Shown here piece after piece: positions 10,239 through 19,655 of a DNA stretch of 45,288 bases. Source of the stretch: Deltaproteobacteria bacterium Ga0077539 (GTDB taxonomy: Bacteria > Myxococcota_A > Polyangia > Polyangiales > Ga0077539). The notes under the pieces are model-generated. The model was not told where the DNA came from and ran no database searches. It was given only the letters and a program-made list of their open reading frames with translations. The stretch's first letter is position 1. Each line of letters starts with the position of its first letter. A program made the position numbers and the translations under genes. The stretch covers positions 1-45,288 of the forward strand of contig LNEO01000238.1 in NCBI GenBank assembly GCA_001465015.1, in the 5' to 3' direction.

Positions 10239-12005
10239 CTACGGAGCGTGCTGGTTCGCGTGGCGGGCCGAGGCCCTCCAGGCCAGACGGCTGCGTCTGC
10301 CGTGAAGCACCAGGTAGAGCACGCAGCTCAGCATCGCGGTGACGAACCACGCGAGCATCGTGTAGCCGCTGCGGCCGAGGCGAGACGCGAACACCAGCGC
10401 GCTGTCTCCGTGAAACTCTCGGTACAGCTCGTTGCTGCGGTCGGACAGGGCGATGTGCGCGTCGTCGAGCCCCACCGTCGTGCGTCGCGTCGATGATCGA
10501 GCCGCGAGGGCGAGCGCTTCGGCCTCGAGCGTCTGCAGCGTCGATGTCGCGATCACGTAGTTGCCCTCGAGCGTCGCGAGGCCCCCGTTCGCGCGGTGGA
10601 TCGGGTCGCTGAACTCGCGGACCGCGTTGTAGCCGCGCGGGCCGCGCGCGGTCGCCGAGCAACGCGTGTTGACCGACGTCGACTGCGGAAAATCACGGCC
10701 ATTCGTGTACGACGAACGAATCCACTCGAGCCCCGAGGGAGCGCTGTCCGAGGCGACCAACGGCCGCAACGCGCGGTGCGCGTGCGCGAGCGCGGCGACG
10801 GGCGCGGACTCCATCGCGTCGAGCTGAGCGCGAGACAGGGCAGTTCGATCCGAACGAGCGCGGAGCGTGAACGACAGTTCGAGAAGCGCCTCGGCGTCGA
10901 ACACCTCCGGGCGCACGCCGCGCAGCGCCTCGTCGAAACGAAGGAGCCCCCGTTCCATGGCCGCGAGCGAGAACGAGAAGAACGTGTCCTTCGAATCGCA
11001 CACGGTCTCTGTGCGACACCTGCGTCGCGTGATTCCGCTGGAGTCGCGCTCATCAGTGCAGCGCTCGACCTGGCGCGTGTTTCGGGTGACGCTGATCGAC
11101 CACGCGTTGTCGATCGCAGAAGCGCCGGTGTCGATCGCGCCGCTCGCGACGAGCACGGGGCGCAGCTCTTCTCGCGCAGCAACGACGGCGGCGCGCGCTT
11201 CGCGAACGCGCACGACGAGGCGGTCGTGTGTGGATCGAAGGTCCGCGATCGTTCCGCGATGGCCCAAGGCGATGTTGGTGGCGCGGTTGCAGAGCGCGGC
11301 GACGTCGTGGAGCGCGGCTGCGGCTCGCACAGCGGCGTGAGTGCTTTTCGTGAGCGATCGCTCGGCGGGAGACTCGATCTCTGCGTCCGCGAGCACGAGC
11401 GCCTCGGGGCGCGCTCGGGTCAACAGCACCCGCCACGTGACCAACGCGACCACGAACGGAAACACCGCCAACGCGAGCGGGACGATCACCCGCGCCGCTG
11501 CGGAGTCGTACCAAGGCGGCGCAGGCGCACGAGAGGCGCTTGCCGTGGGGTTCTTCTCGATCGTGGCGAGCTCGATCGCCAGCTCTCGCCGGTGCTCGTC
11601 GAGCAGCACGCGCAAGAGGGCGAGCTCTTCGGGGTCGTCTGCGTCGAACGCACGGAGCGTGTCGTGGAGCTGCGAGACCGAGCCGTGCCCGCGATAGTGA
11701 GAGTCCCGGCCGTATTCGGGGTCCTTCTCGATCGCAGCGATTCCGTCGCGCACCTGCGCGTCGAGCGAGTCGATGCGACGGGCGACACCCTCTCGACCGA
11801 GGCGCGCTCTGCGCACGAGCGCTCGCAGGGTGCCGAGCCAGCCGAAGACGGCGAGGTTGCGCGGCAACGACTGCGAGAGCGACAGCCGTTCGAAATGATC
11901 GATCCGCAGCTCGATGAGCTTCTGCGCGAGCGTGAGCGAAGCGAGAGGTGTCCCTGTGAACGTGTCGCTGAGCGAACCGTCGACCACGACCGAGAACGGT
12001 AACAA
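10239..12005 (-). CDS. two-TM membrane protein with extracytoplasmic domain
   Basis: About 588 residues if the TTG at 12005 is used; GTG 11987 is another option and no start has a convincing ribosome-binding site. A soluble N-terminal part (~1-165, charged, helical) is followed by a membrane helix (~173-195, VIVPLALAVFPFVVALVTW), a long helical region of ~350 residues with AVRAAAALHDVAALCNRAT and AREELRP, and a final membrane helix (TMLAWFVTAMLSCVLYLVL) near the C-terminus with a basic tail. Three Cys in the central part (ERCTDE, RRRCRTETVCDS) suggest an oxidising compartment. This looks like a large loop domain between two helices. I recognise no family. Confidence 0.65.
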   Translation of the reverse strand: MLPFSVVVDGSLSDTFTGTPLASLTLAQKLIELRIDHFERLSLSQSLPRNLAVFGWLGTLRALVRRARLGREGVARRIDSLDAQVRDGIAAIEKDPEYGRDSHYRGHGSVSQLHDTLRAFDADDPEELALLRVLLDEHRRELAIELATIEKNPTASASRAPAPPWYDSAAARVIVPLALAVFPFVVALVTWRVLLTRARPEALVLADAEIESPAERSLTKSTHAAVRAAAALHDVAALCNRATNIALGHRGTIADLRSTHDRLVVRVREARAAVVAAREELRPVLVASGAIDTGASAIDNAWSISVTRNTRQVERCTDERDSSGITRRRCRTETVCDSKDTFFSFSLAAMERGLLRFDEALRGVRPEVFDAEALLELSFTLRARSDRTALSRAQLDAMESAPVAALAHAHRALRPLVASDSAPSGLEWIRSSYTNGRDFPQSTSVNTRCSATARGPRGYNAVREFSDPIHRANGGLATLEGNYVIATSTLQTLEAEALALAARSSTRRTTVGLDDAHIALSDRSNELYREFHGDSALVFASRLGRSGYTMLAWFVTAMLSCVLYLVLHGRRSRLAWRASARHANQHAP

Positions 12006-12172
12006 ACTCTCTCACAGCGTCAGCAGGCTAACGCGCAGACAGCGGAGCGACGGGGAGAGCGCTGGCACCATCGCGCGAATCGCCAGTCAATTTGCAGAAC
12101 TTTCGAAACAGACGAGCGTTGGGCCGATGATTGCAAAGACCCTCGTTGAACGACGAATCGAGTCGGTCTCGT

Positions 12173-12178
12173 GGGAGG
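12173..12178 (+). promoter_or_regulatory. Shine-Dalgarno GGGAGG deciding the start at 12186
   Basis: GGGAGG lies 7 bases upstream of ATG 12186, better placed than for ATG 12180 or GTG 12171, which are also in frame. Confidence 0.6.
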
Positions 12179-12185
12179 CATGGAG

Positions 12186-14090
12186 ATGTGTGCGAAGCGC
12201 GGTAGCGTGGCGTTGGTGTTGGTGTTGGTGTTGGGTGGGTGCGGCAGGACCCAACTCGTAACCGGCAGCGTCTCGAGCGCGTGCACGAACGAGCTGATCG
12301 CCGACTGGAGGCCGCACGACATCGAGCTGCGAACAGGGCGGGTCGAAGTGGACCTTCGGCTCCGCGGCGCTCGGCTCGCGGCTACCGACCGAGCTCGGGG
12401 ATGGCTGACGTTTCGAGAGGTCACCGGCCGCGCGACCGCGCGCGTGGCGTTGGGTCGCGCTGCGATCGAGCCCTTCGAGATGAGACTCGTAACTGGCGTG
12501 TACGAGGTGTCCTACGACGCGCCCGGCTCGGCCTGCGAAGCGCGCGCCGACGCGATGCCTTGCCTGGGTGGTGTGGTGCTCCGCGGGCTCGAGGTGCGCC
12601 CCGAACGGCGGCGCGTGCGCATCGACCTCAGACCGACACGGTATCGACTGACGGTCCAAGCGAGCGGGAGGCTCGCCGATCGAGACCGAAGGTTTTCGGT
12701 GCGCTGCGGGAGCGGCGAGTGGGTGGGGGCCTTTGCGCATGGCGTTTCGACGGAGATCGACGCGCTCGATCCGAAGCGGTGCTCGATGCAAAGCGCGGAG
12801 ATGCACCACTGCCAACTGTCGAGATCCTGCAGGGTGCCTGTGCTCGATGAGTCGCTCGATTTCGACCCATTACGTCCTGAAATGCAGGTCGCTTTGCGAA
12901 CGGCGAAGGTCCGCTTTCGCTTCGACACCACGCCTCGGCTCGAGCATTCGACGAGCGCGCACATCGAGCTCGTTGCGCGACACCACCGCACGGGTCTGCC
13001 CACATTCCACTCACGACAGATCAACGAAGCCGAGCACGAGATCGAGCTGCCCATGGGGACGTACGACCTCGATTGGGTCGTGCCGTGCGTGTCGAGCGCG
13101 ACGCCCGGCGCTCCATGCGGACAAATCGTCGTGGCGCGGGGGATGCCGCTCACCGAGGACGTCGCGCTCCGGCGCAGCGTAGGGTTTACGCGATGGAGAG
13201 GAAGCCTCTCGTTCACGGGCACCGCGCCGGACTGGACGAGAGCGAACAGCGTGGGGATCCGACTCTTCGGCTCACTCGGGCACTACTCCGTGCCCCTCGA
13301 ACTACGATCATCACAGCTGGAAGCCACGAGGAGGATCGACGTCGATGCGTGGGTTCCCAGCGATACGCGTGCGTTCGCGCTGCGCGTGTCCGACGCCGCA
13401 GGCAGCCTCGGCGACGAGGACGACATGAACCGACGAAGGGCACCAACTTCGCTGATCACGGCATACGTCCCGTTCGCAGATGGGCTGCTCGCCGCGCAAG
13501 AACGCACGGACTTCTCGATCGCGCTGCACCCGCTCGTCGTCGAGTTCGCTGTTCGCGATGGACAAGATCTGTCGCCGCTCGGATTGCCGCTCTCCATCGG
13601 CGTGAAGGACGAACGCGATCCGTATGGCGTGTTCGCGCCGATCGATACGCCTACGCTCGTGTCGTTTCCCAGGCGCGCGGAGGTGTTGCTGCATCCCCGC
13701 TCCGACCTGGCAGTCGAAGCGCTTCGGCGGGCCGAGCTTCCGACCATCGAACACCGCGTGAGAAGTGCGGCCTTCGAGCTGAGCAACGGGTTTCGAATGG
13801 TCGTGCTCGACACGGTCCTCGCGCGCGGCTCGGTCGTTGTGGATGGCGCCCCGCTCGATCACTCGACCGGACAAGAAGCATCGATCGAGTTCGCGCCCGT
13901 CGCGTCGCTGGTGCCGGTCGGGGACGCGAGGTCCGTCTCTGTTCGCACAGAAGGAGCGGCGTTCTCGACCCGATTGCACGCGGGCCGATACACGGCACGG
14001 ATCTCTCAAGGGGACTGCTCGGCGAGCGAGCGCAGCGAAAAGATCTGCGGAAGCGTGCTCGTGCGCGGATGCGCGGAGGGACGACCATGA
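12186..14090 (+). CDS. large lipoprotein, first of a tandem paralogous pair
   Basis: 634 residues. The signal peptide h-region is an (Val-Leu) repeat, VALVLVLVLGGC, with lipobox Cys19, and the mature protein begins CGRTQ. The body is beta-rich with scattered Cys; recognisable units are CLGGVVLRGLEV followed by RRVRIDLRPTRYRLTV, a GTYDLDWVVPC unit, and the terminus CGSVLVRGCA. The same units recur in the next gene (14087-15880), so the two arose by duplication. I know no function; the repeated 'value-to-scale' beta units (YRLTV, FELRV) suggest a surface beta-sandwich repeat protein. The stop overlaps the next ATG (ATGA), so the pair is co-translated. Confidence 0.7.
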   Translation: MCAKRGSVALVLVLVLGGCGRTQLVTGSVSSACTNELIADWRPHDIELRTGRVEVDLRLRGARLAATDRARGWLTFREVTGRATARVALGRAAIEPFEMRLVTGVYEVSYDAPGSACEARADAMPCLGGVVLRGLEVRPERRRVRIDLRPTRYRLTVQASGRLADRDRRFSVRCGSGEWVGAFAHGVSTEIDALDPKRCSMQSAEMHHCQLSRSCRVPVLDESLDFDPLRPEMQVALRTAKVRFRFDTTPRLEHSTSAHIELVARHHRTGLPTFHSRQINEAEHEIELPMGTYDLDWVVPCVSSATPGAPCGQIVVARGMPLTEDVALRRSVGFTRWRGSLSFTGTAPDWTRANSVGIRLFGSLGHYSVPLELRSSQLEATRRIDVDAWVPSDTRAFALRVSDAAGSLGDEDDMNRRRAPTSLITAYVPFADGLLAAQERTDFSIALHPLVVEFAVRDGQDLSPLGLPLSIGVKDERDPYGVFAPIDTPTLVSFPRRAEVLLHPRSDLAVEALRRAELPTIEHRVRSAAFELSNGFRMVVLDTVLARGSVVVDGAPLDHSTGQEASIEFAPVASLVPVGDARSVSVRTEGAAFSTRLHAGRYTARISQGDCSASERSEKICGSVLVRGCAEGRP

Positions 14091-15880
14091 CGCTGCGACG
14101 ATCGATCGCGCTGTGCGGTTTGCTCAGCATTTCGTGCGGGGCTCGCACGGAGGTTTCGCTCGAGGGCGCGCAGACCTACTGCTCGAACGCGCCGCTGCGC
14201 GACCGGCCGCTCGAAGCCATCGACGTTCGCGCCACGACCGTGCTCGTGACGCTCACGCTCGAAGGGCGAGCGTGGACTCAGATCGACGGGACGTGGCTCG
14301 TGTTTCGAAGACGAGACGGTCATGCCCGCGCTGATGTGAGCGTCGATCGCGATCTACGCGATCCGTTTGCAGTGCACCTCCCTGTCGGAAGATACGACGT
14401 CGAGTTCGCGCGAAAGGGTCACTGTTCTGCGGCGCAACCGTCGGTCCTCTGCGTCGGCGGAGTGATCGCGCGCGACGTCGAGGTCGGCTCGACTCGCCGG
14501 ACGTTGCTGCTGGATGTTCGGCCGCAGACGTTCGAATTGCGGGTCACCGTCAACGGACGGGCGCCGACGATCGAAGACAGCGTGGTCCCGCGCACTCCAG
14601 AGGAGCCTGTCGTGCTTCGCTGCGGCGAGAGCCTCTCGTCGGTGGTGCTCGATGGCGCCGGGCGCGCTTCGGTTCGCGCGCTGCCCAATGACAGCTGCGA
14701 GCTGCAAGGCGGGCGAACGGGAGAGTGCTCTCTCGATGCGAACAGCTTTTGGCATTGTCGCAACCGCGTGGCGGATCGACTCACGATCGACCCAACGCGC
14801 AGGGAAATCACTGGCGATATCGCGACGCGCGGGCTCTCGGTGACCGTCTCGCTCTCGCAGCGAATGCGAGAACGGTGTCACTCTACGCTCGAGATCGAAC
14901 GCAACGGCGACGAAGTTGCTCTCGACCACAACAACATTGTGAGTGGGGAAGCGCAGGCATATTCGCTCGTCGCGGGGACATACGACGTGCGCGCTGTGGT
15001 GCGATGCGCGCAGCGCGATCAGGTTGGAGGAGCGACGATGATCGTGCCGCTCGCTCGAGCGCTTCGCGTCGATGGTGGTCGAGAGCCCATCGGCATCGTG
15101 CGCGAGTTGGACGCGGTCGTCGTGGACCCTTCATTTCGCTTCGAGTCTGCGGAAACCGGATCGATCTCGGCCGCGGCGCAGCACCGCAGCTGCCAGTCCG
15201 CGTACGAGGACGGATCGCACGTCCGATCGTTCGAAGCGCGTTCTCTTTTGGTGCTACCGGGCCGCGCGTCGCTCACGGTCTTCGCGAGCGATGGTCGGCG
15301 ACCGATCGTCGCGACGTTCGAAGGCGTCTCGTTGTTCGAAGGCGCCGCGCCCGCGCTGAGCAAACGCGTGTTTTCGCCGCGGATTCGCTTGTGCGCGCGA
15401 GGCGTTTGCAGGGCGGCGCCGTGGGCCGAGTCGTCGCGCGTGGTGCATGTGCGCGTTGACTCAGTCCATGGATTCTCGACGGAGAATCTTCTTACGGACG
15501 AACGCACTGCCGCGCTCTTTGCGACAGACGATCCCGTGATCCAATCTCAACCCAGGCCCCCAGGCGCGTTTGCGTCACCGTTGCCGCTTGGCTCCGTGCA
15601 GCTGAGAGAGGGCTCCGTAATCGACTTCGATGTCGAGCGCTTCGAGGTTCGTGGACGATTCCTGCACAACGGAGCAGAGCTGACCAACGCAGACTGCAGC
15701 GGAATCCAGGTCGTGCAATGGCCAGCCCGGACCCTCTCCGACCTAACGGTCCAGCAAGGATCGTTCGGCTTCGCGATGTTCGAAGGGAGCCGTGACGAGC
15801 TCTGGGCTCAGGTGTGTCCGTGCAACGCCGCGCAGCTGCGCGCGTGCGGGAGCGTGCTCGTGCGCGGGTGCGCTCGATGA
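14087..15880 (+). CDS. large lipoprotein, second of a tandem paralogous pair
   Basis: 597 residues from ATG 14087, overlapping the previous stop. Signal SIALCGLLSISC with mature start CGARTEVSL, a style common in myxobacterial lipoproteins. It shares with its upstream paralogue the order CVGGVIARDVEV - RRTLLLDVRPQTFELRV, the GTYDVRAVVRC unit, and the terminus CGSVLVRGCA, where the DNA is almost identical (14046-14074 against 15845-15873). It carries more Cys than its partner, probably as disulphides outside the cytoplasm. It converges on the amidohydrolase 68 bp away. Function unknown; a paired or heteromeric surface structure is an inference. Confidence 0.7.
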   Translation: MTLRRSIALCGLLSISCGARTEVSLEGAQTYCSNAPLRDRPLEAIDVRATTVLVTLTLEGRAWTQIDGTWLVFRRRDGHARADVSVDRDLRDPFAVHLPVGRYDVEFARKGHCSAAQPSVLCVGGVIARDVEVGSTRRTLLLDVRPQTFELRVTVNGRAPTIEDSVVPRTPEEPVVLRCGESLSSVVLDGAGRASVRALPNDSCELQGGRTGECSLDANSFWHCRNRVADRLTIDPTRREITGDIATRGLSVTVSLSQRMRERCHSTLEIERNGDEVALDHNNIVSGEAQAYSLVAGTYDVRAVVRCAQRDQVGGATMIVPLARALRVDGGREPIGIVRELDAVVVDPSFRFESAETGSISAAAQHRSCQSAYEDGSHVRSFEARSLLVLPGRASLTVFASDGRRPIVATFEGVSLFEGAAPALSKRVFSPRIRLCARGVCRAAPWAESSRVVHVRVDSVHGFSTENLLTDERTAALFATDDPVIQSQPRPPGAFASPLPLGSVQLREGSVIDFDVERFEVRGRFLHNGAELTNADCSGIQVVQWPARTLSDLTVQQGSFGFAMFEGSRDELWAQVCPCNAAQLRACGSVLVRGCAR

Positions 15881-15947
15881 CGGCGTTCGCTACGGCGCGT
15901 ACGAGCACCACCCGTTGATGCCGCGGTCCGTTCGACCGTTCGTCGAA

Positions 15948-17705
15948 TCACCCCTTGGAGCGCAGGAGACGCCCGGCGCGAACGCCGGTGAGCGCGCCGT
16001 TCTTCGCAGCGATCTGCCCGTTCACGACGGTCGCGCGAAAGCCCTCTACGCCCTGGAGCAAGCGGCGGCCGTTGGCGGGGAGATCACGCACCATGCGTGG
16101 CATGCCGAGCTTGAGGTGCGCGTGGTCGATGACGTTGATGTCTGCGCGCTTTCCCTTGGTGAGGGTGCCGCGGTCGGCGAGGCCGAGGTAGTCGGCGCCG
16201 ACCTTCGAGAGCATGTTGATGGCGCGCGCGAGGGGGATTCGTTCGCCGTCGCGATCGCGGCACCAGTACGCGAGAAAGAAGCTGGGAAAGCTCGCGTCGC
16301 ACACCGTTCCGACGTGGGCGCCGCCGTCGCTGAGGCCGGGCATCGAGAGCGGGTGCTTCAGCATGGTGAAGAGCGCCTCGTCGCTGAACTCGGTGTAGTT
16401 GTAGATCGGCAGGTAGATGAGGCGTCGACCTTCGTCTTCGAGCAGCGCGTCGTAGAGCACTTCGAGCGGCGATTTGTTCTCGGACAACGACCTGGCGAAG
16501 AGCGACTTCGACCGCGGCGGGAGGTAGTCCGGCGCGTCGCCGTCCAACGGAAACAGCCGCATCGTGGCGAACTCGATGTTCTGGATGAACTTGTCGGCCA
16601 GCGGTGGGACCGGGCTGCCGTCACCGGCGACCGGATCGCTCTTCTCCGTGAGGATCTGCGCGCGAAACGCGGGGTCCTTCATGCGCGCGACGCGCTCGGA
16701 GAGCGGCAGGTGCGCGATCTTCTTGTAGCTGGGAAAGCCCATGAAGGGCTGCAGCGAGCACTCGAGCCCGATGACGACGCCGATGGGCCTGGGGGCGACT
16801 TGAAAGCGAAAATCCACGCCGTTTGCGTTGGTCTTCTCGGCGTGGCCGATGATTCGCTTCCACTGCTCGGAGTCGAGGTCTCGCTGCGCGAGCGAGACGG
16901 AGAAGGGGCGGCCGGACGCGCGCGCCATCTCTTCGAGGATCGAGTACTCCTCGTCGAAGCGCTCGGGGCCGACGGTCATGTCGAAGTCGCTGACGGCCTG
17001 GACGACGCCCCGCTTGGTGTCGCGAAACGCCTGGACGATTCCGCACAATTCGCGGGCGTCTGCTTGCGCTGCGGGGGTGTCGTCGCCGCGCGCGGACTTG
17101 TGGTTGTCCGACCGCCCGGTCGAGAAGCCGATCGCGCCTGCTTCGAGCGCAGAGCGGAGGACGGCGCGCATCTTGGCGATGTCGTCGTCGGTGGCTCGCT
17201 CGCGGGCGAGGCCACGCTCGCCCATCACGAAGACGCGCAGCGGGTCGTGGGTGACCTGCGCGGCGACGTCGAGCGCCATCGGAACATCGATGGCGTCCAT
17301 GTACTCTTCGAACGACTCCCAACGCCACTTGATGCCCTCGGCGAGGGCGGAGCCGGGGATGTCTTCGACGCCCTCCATGAGCTCGATGAGCTGCTGGCGG
17401 TGCTCTTTGCGAACGGGGGCGAACCCGACGCCGCAGTTGCCCATCACGCACGTCGTGACGCCGTGGAGCACCGTCGGAACGAGGTCAGGATCCCAGGTGA
17501 TTTGCCCGTCGTAGTGGCAGTGCAGGTCGACGAAGCCAGGCGTGACGATGGCGCCATCGGCGTCGATGGTGTGCGTCGCAGGCCCGTCGACGTCGGGACC
17601 GATGTCGACGATGACCCCGTCGCGCACGGCGACGGTGCCGCGGTAGGGGGCGGTGTTGGTTCCGTCGACGATGGTTCCGCCGGTGATCTTGAGGTCGTAG
17701 GTCAT
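15948..17705 (-). CDS. N-acyl-D-amino-acid deacylase-type amidohydrolase
   Basis: 585 residues, amidohydrolase family 3. The N-terminal composite beta-sandwich (MTYDLKITGGTIVDG) is followed by the metal-binding GFVDLHCHYDGQITWDP (His62, His64) and GNCGVGFAPVR, whose Cys91 corresponds to the zinc-bridging Cys of D-aminoacylases. Near the C-terminus LSDGGAHVG supplies the catalytic Asp, then TKGKRADINVID returns to the sandwich. Family members hydrolyse N-acyl-D-amino acids or related amides. Some histidines expected in the middle of the barrel are not obvious to me, so the substrate could differ. The start (ATG 17705) follows the TlpA-like gene by 13 bp: an operon. Confidence 0.85.
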   Translation of the reverse strand: MTYDLKITGGTIVDGTNTAPYRGTVAVRDGVIVDIGPDVDGPATHTIDADGAIVTPGFVDLHCHYDGQITWDPDLVPTVLHGVTTCVMGNCGVGFAPVRKEHRQQLIELMEGVEDIPGSALAEGIKWRWESFEEYMDAIDVPMALDVAAQVTHDPLRVFVMGERGLARERATDDDIAKMRAVLRSALEAGAIGFSTGRSDNHKSARGDDTPAAQADARELCGIVQAFRDTKRGVVQAVSDFDMTVGPERFDEEYSILEEMARASGRPFSVSLAQRDLDSEQWKRIIGHAEKTNANGVDFRFQVAPRPIGVVIGLECSLQPFMGFPSYKKIAHLPLSERVARMKDPAFRAQILTEKSDPVAGDGSPVPPLADKFIQNIEFATMRLFPLDGDAPDYLPPRSKSLFARSLSENKSPLEVLYDALLEDEGRRLIYLPIYNYTEFSDEALFTMLKHPLSMPGLSDGGAHVGTVCDASFPSFFLAYWCRDRDGERIPLARAINMLSKVGADYLGLADRGTLTKGKRADINVIDHAHLKLGMPRMVRDLPANGRRLLQGVEGFRATVVNGQIAAKNGALTGVRAGRLLRSKG

Positions 17706-17718
17706 GGAGGGTGCCGCT

Positions 17719-18249
17719 CTAGAGGTGCTTCTCGATTTCGTGTGCGAGCGACGCTTCGGTCTCGTCGCCGCTCGCCACGCGACGGATCATACCGGTTCGA
17801 TCGATGAGCACGGTGGTCGGAAGGTATCGGATCTCCCACGCGGCCTGGATGGGCCCCTGCCCCGCGAGCTGCGTGTAGGTGAGGCCGAATCGCCGCTGAA
17901 ATGCTGGGACCAGCCCGGGACCATCTTCGTCTACATTAACGCCAATCACGACCAGACCGCGCGACTCGTAGCGGCGAGAGAGCCGCTGGAGCGTGGGCGA
18001 GAGGCGCGCGCAGGGTCCGCACCAGGTGGCCCAGAAGTCGAGAAGAACGACCTTTCCTCGCAGGGTCGCGAGGTCCATGCGATCGGGGCCGACGGTGTTC
18101 TCGTGCACGATGGCCAGGTTGAGCGCCGGCGCGGGGCGCGGGCGATTGGCGATCCACGGGCCGACGACGAAGACAACGAGCGCCGAGACGACCGCGATGA
18201 AGGGGTAGACAGCGCGGCTGTTCCAGAAAGCGCGGAGGCGATCGAGCAT
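17719..18249 (-). CDS. membrane-anchored TlpA/ResA-like thiol-disulphide protein
   Basis: 176 residues from ATG 18249. An N-terminal helix (YPFIAVVSALVVFVVG, ~15-30) anchors it, with the rest outside the cytoplasm. A thioredoxin fold follows: LRGKVVLLDFWATWCGPC (Cys77-Gly-Pro-Cys80), the AhpC/TSA-like VVIGVNVDEDG insert, and the cis-Pro loop RYLPTTVLID. Such proteins reduce disulphides of exported partners, often for cytochrome c maturation. It sits 13 bp before the amidohydrolase gene and divergent from the YdeI-family pseudogene. The open frame runs 29 codons upstream but without signal character, so ATG 18249 is preferred. Confidence 0.88.
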   Translation of the reverse strand: MLDRLRAFWNSRAVYPFIAVVSALVVFVVGPWIANRPRPAPALNLAIVHENTVGPDRMDLATLRGKVVLLDFWATWCGPCARLSPTLQRLSRRYESRGLVVIGVNVDEDGPGLVPAFQRRFGLTYTQLAGQGPIQAAWEIRYLPTTVLIDRTGMIRRVASGDETEASLAHEIEKHL

Positions 18250-18347
18250 TGGTTGGGGACGGTGCTCCAAATGTGACCTTGCCACAAGAACGCACAAATA
18301 CGAGGAGTGAGAAGTCGCTTCGAAACGCGAGGGCACCCATCGTCCCC

Positions 18348-18888
18348 ATGAAGACCATCACTGTGAAGAGCAGGGCGGAGCTGCGCGCCTGGCTCGAGGC
18401 CCACCATCACGAGCGAGAGAGCGTCTGGCTGGCGACCTACAAGAAGCCGAGCGAGCACCACGTCCCTTGGAGCGACGTCGTCGACGAGGCGCTGTGCTTC
18501 GGGTACATCGACTCGCAGCCCAAGCTGCTCGATGACGAACGCTCGGCGATTCGACTGTCGCCGCGCAGCGAAAAGAGCGCCTGGTCGGGGATCAACAAGC
18601 AGAAGATCGAGCGGCTCATCGCCGCGGGGCTCATGGCACCTGCGGGTCTCGTGGCGGTCGAGCGCGCCAAGGCCAATGGAACATGGTCGATCCTCAGACC
18701 TCGTGATGCAGCTCGAGGCGCGTCCGCCGGCGAGAGAGAAGTTCGAGGCTTTTCCCAAGAGCGTTCGGCGGGCGATCTTGGAGTGGATCGCGACCGCGAA
18801 GAAGCCCGAGACGCGCGCGAAGCGAGTCGAAGAGACCGCGTCGAAAGCGCAGATCAACGAGCGCGCCAATCAGTGGAAGAAGGCGTAG
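18348..18888 (+). pseudogene. YdeI/OmpD-associated family gene with internal frameshift
   Basis: ATG 18348 opens a typical YdeI-like N-terminal half: SRAELRAWLEAHHHERESVW, LCFGYIDSQPKLLDDERS, RLSPRSEKSAWSGINKQKIE, ending with RAKANGTWSIL near 18700. The family's C-terminal half continues in another frame: SDLVMQLEARPPAREKFEAF, then SVRRAILEWIATAKKPETRA and NERANQWKKA, with stop TAG at 18886-18888. Between the two, about eight residues of the usual linker are missing as well, so the lesion looks like a small out-of-frame deletion around 18695-18710 and not a single-base error. Proteins of this family are cytoplasmic and poorly understood. Without ribosomal frameshifting the gene is broken. Confidence 0.7.
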
Positions 18889-18939
18889 CCGCCAGCCCAC
18901 TGGCAGCGACTCGAAGACGAGCCGCGCTCGAGGCTGTCG

Positions 18940-18964
18940 CGCGAGCCCCCCCCTCTCGCGTTTT
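18940..18964 (+). terminator. possible intrinsic terminator
   Basis: A six-base GC stem (CGCGAG / CTCGCG) with a C-rich loop is followed by TTTT, just after the YdeI-family reading frame and at the very end of convergent ssb. The stem is short; plausible but unproven. Confidence 0.4.
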
Positions 18965-19503
18965 CAGAAGGGAATGTCGTCGTCGCCGCCCATTCCACCA
19001 CCGAAGTCTTCGGGGCTCGGCTCGTGCGCAGGCGCTCGCCCGCCACCACCGCCGGGACGCGGCGCGCCACCGCCACCGCCACCGCCGCCGCCGCGAGAGA
19101 AGCCGCCGCCACCGCCGCCGCCGCCGCTGGGGGCGTCTCCGTCACCAGCGCCCGCGCCGGCGCCGTCGCGTCCGCCGAGGAGAATGATGTTGGTCGCGGA
19201 GATCTCGCTCTTGGTGCGCTTGACCCCGTCCTTGTCGTCGTACGAGCTGTTCTCGATGCGACCCTCGACGTACACGCGCGAGCCCTTGGTGAGGTAGTTC
19301 TTCAATCCCTCACCGCGTTTGCCCCACAGCACGATGTTGTGCCACTGGGTGACCTGCTTCTTCTCGCCCGACTGCGTGATGTACGTCTCGGTCGTCGCGA
19401 TCCGAAACTTCAGCACCGGACGATTGCCGTCCTGTGTGTATCGAAGCTCCGGCTCTGCGCCGAGGTTGCCGATCAACGTTGCCCTGTTCAGTCCATCTGC
19501 CAT
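18964..19503 (-). CDS. ssb: single-stranded DNA-binding protein
   Basis: 179 residues. The OB-fold occupies ~1-112: NRATLIGNLGAEPELRYTQ, LKFRIATTETY, TQWHNIVLWGKRGE, then GSRVYVEGRIENSSYDDKDG and SATNIILLGG. The linker is almost pure glycine, and the tail ends DDDIPF, the acidic tip by which SSB recruits replication and repair enzymes. It acts as a homotetramer coating single-stranded DNA. The family match is complete. The long Gly-rich linker is ordinary for SSB. It is followed downstream by the convergent YdeI-family remnant, and a 152-bp gap separates it from the upstream HAD gene, probably with its own promoter. Confidence 0.97.
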   Translation of the reverse strand: MADGLNRATLIGNLGAEPELRYTQDGNRPVLKFRIATTETYITQSGEKKQVTQWHNIVLWGKRGEGLKNYLTKGSRVYVEGRIENSSYDDKDGVKRTKSEISATNIILLGGRDGAGAGAGDGDAPSGGGGGGGGFSRGGGGGGGGGAPRPGGGGGRAPAHEPSPEDFGGGMGGDDDIPF

Positions 19504-19655
19504 GGTCGCCTCTGCTGCGTCACCGACACGGGCGTCGCCGCCAGGCGTGCGAGTGACTCACCATTGAGTTCACCGCAGAGCCCGTGCCGTCCTTGGATGT
19601 CCTCAACGCTAGATGCGGCAAAAGCGCTCGGCAACTTCTCTGCGGACAGGATATG

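Noticed and set aside
12065..12090. TGGCAC resembling a sigma-54 -24 element
   Set aside because: No TTGC at the required spacing.
19030..19140. CCG/GGC-rich low-complexity tract
   Set aside because: It encodes the ordinary glycine-rich linker of SSB.
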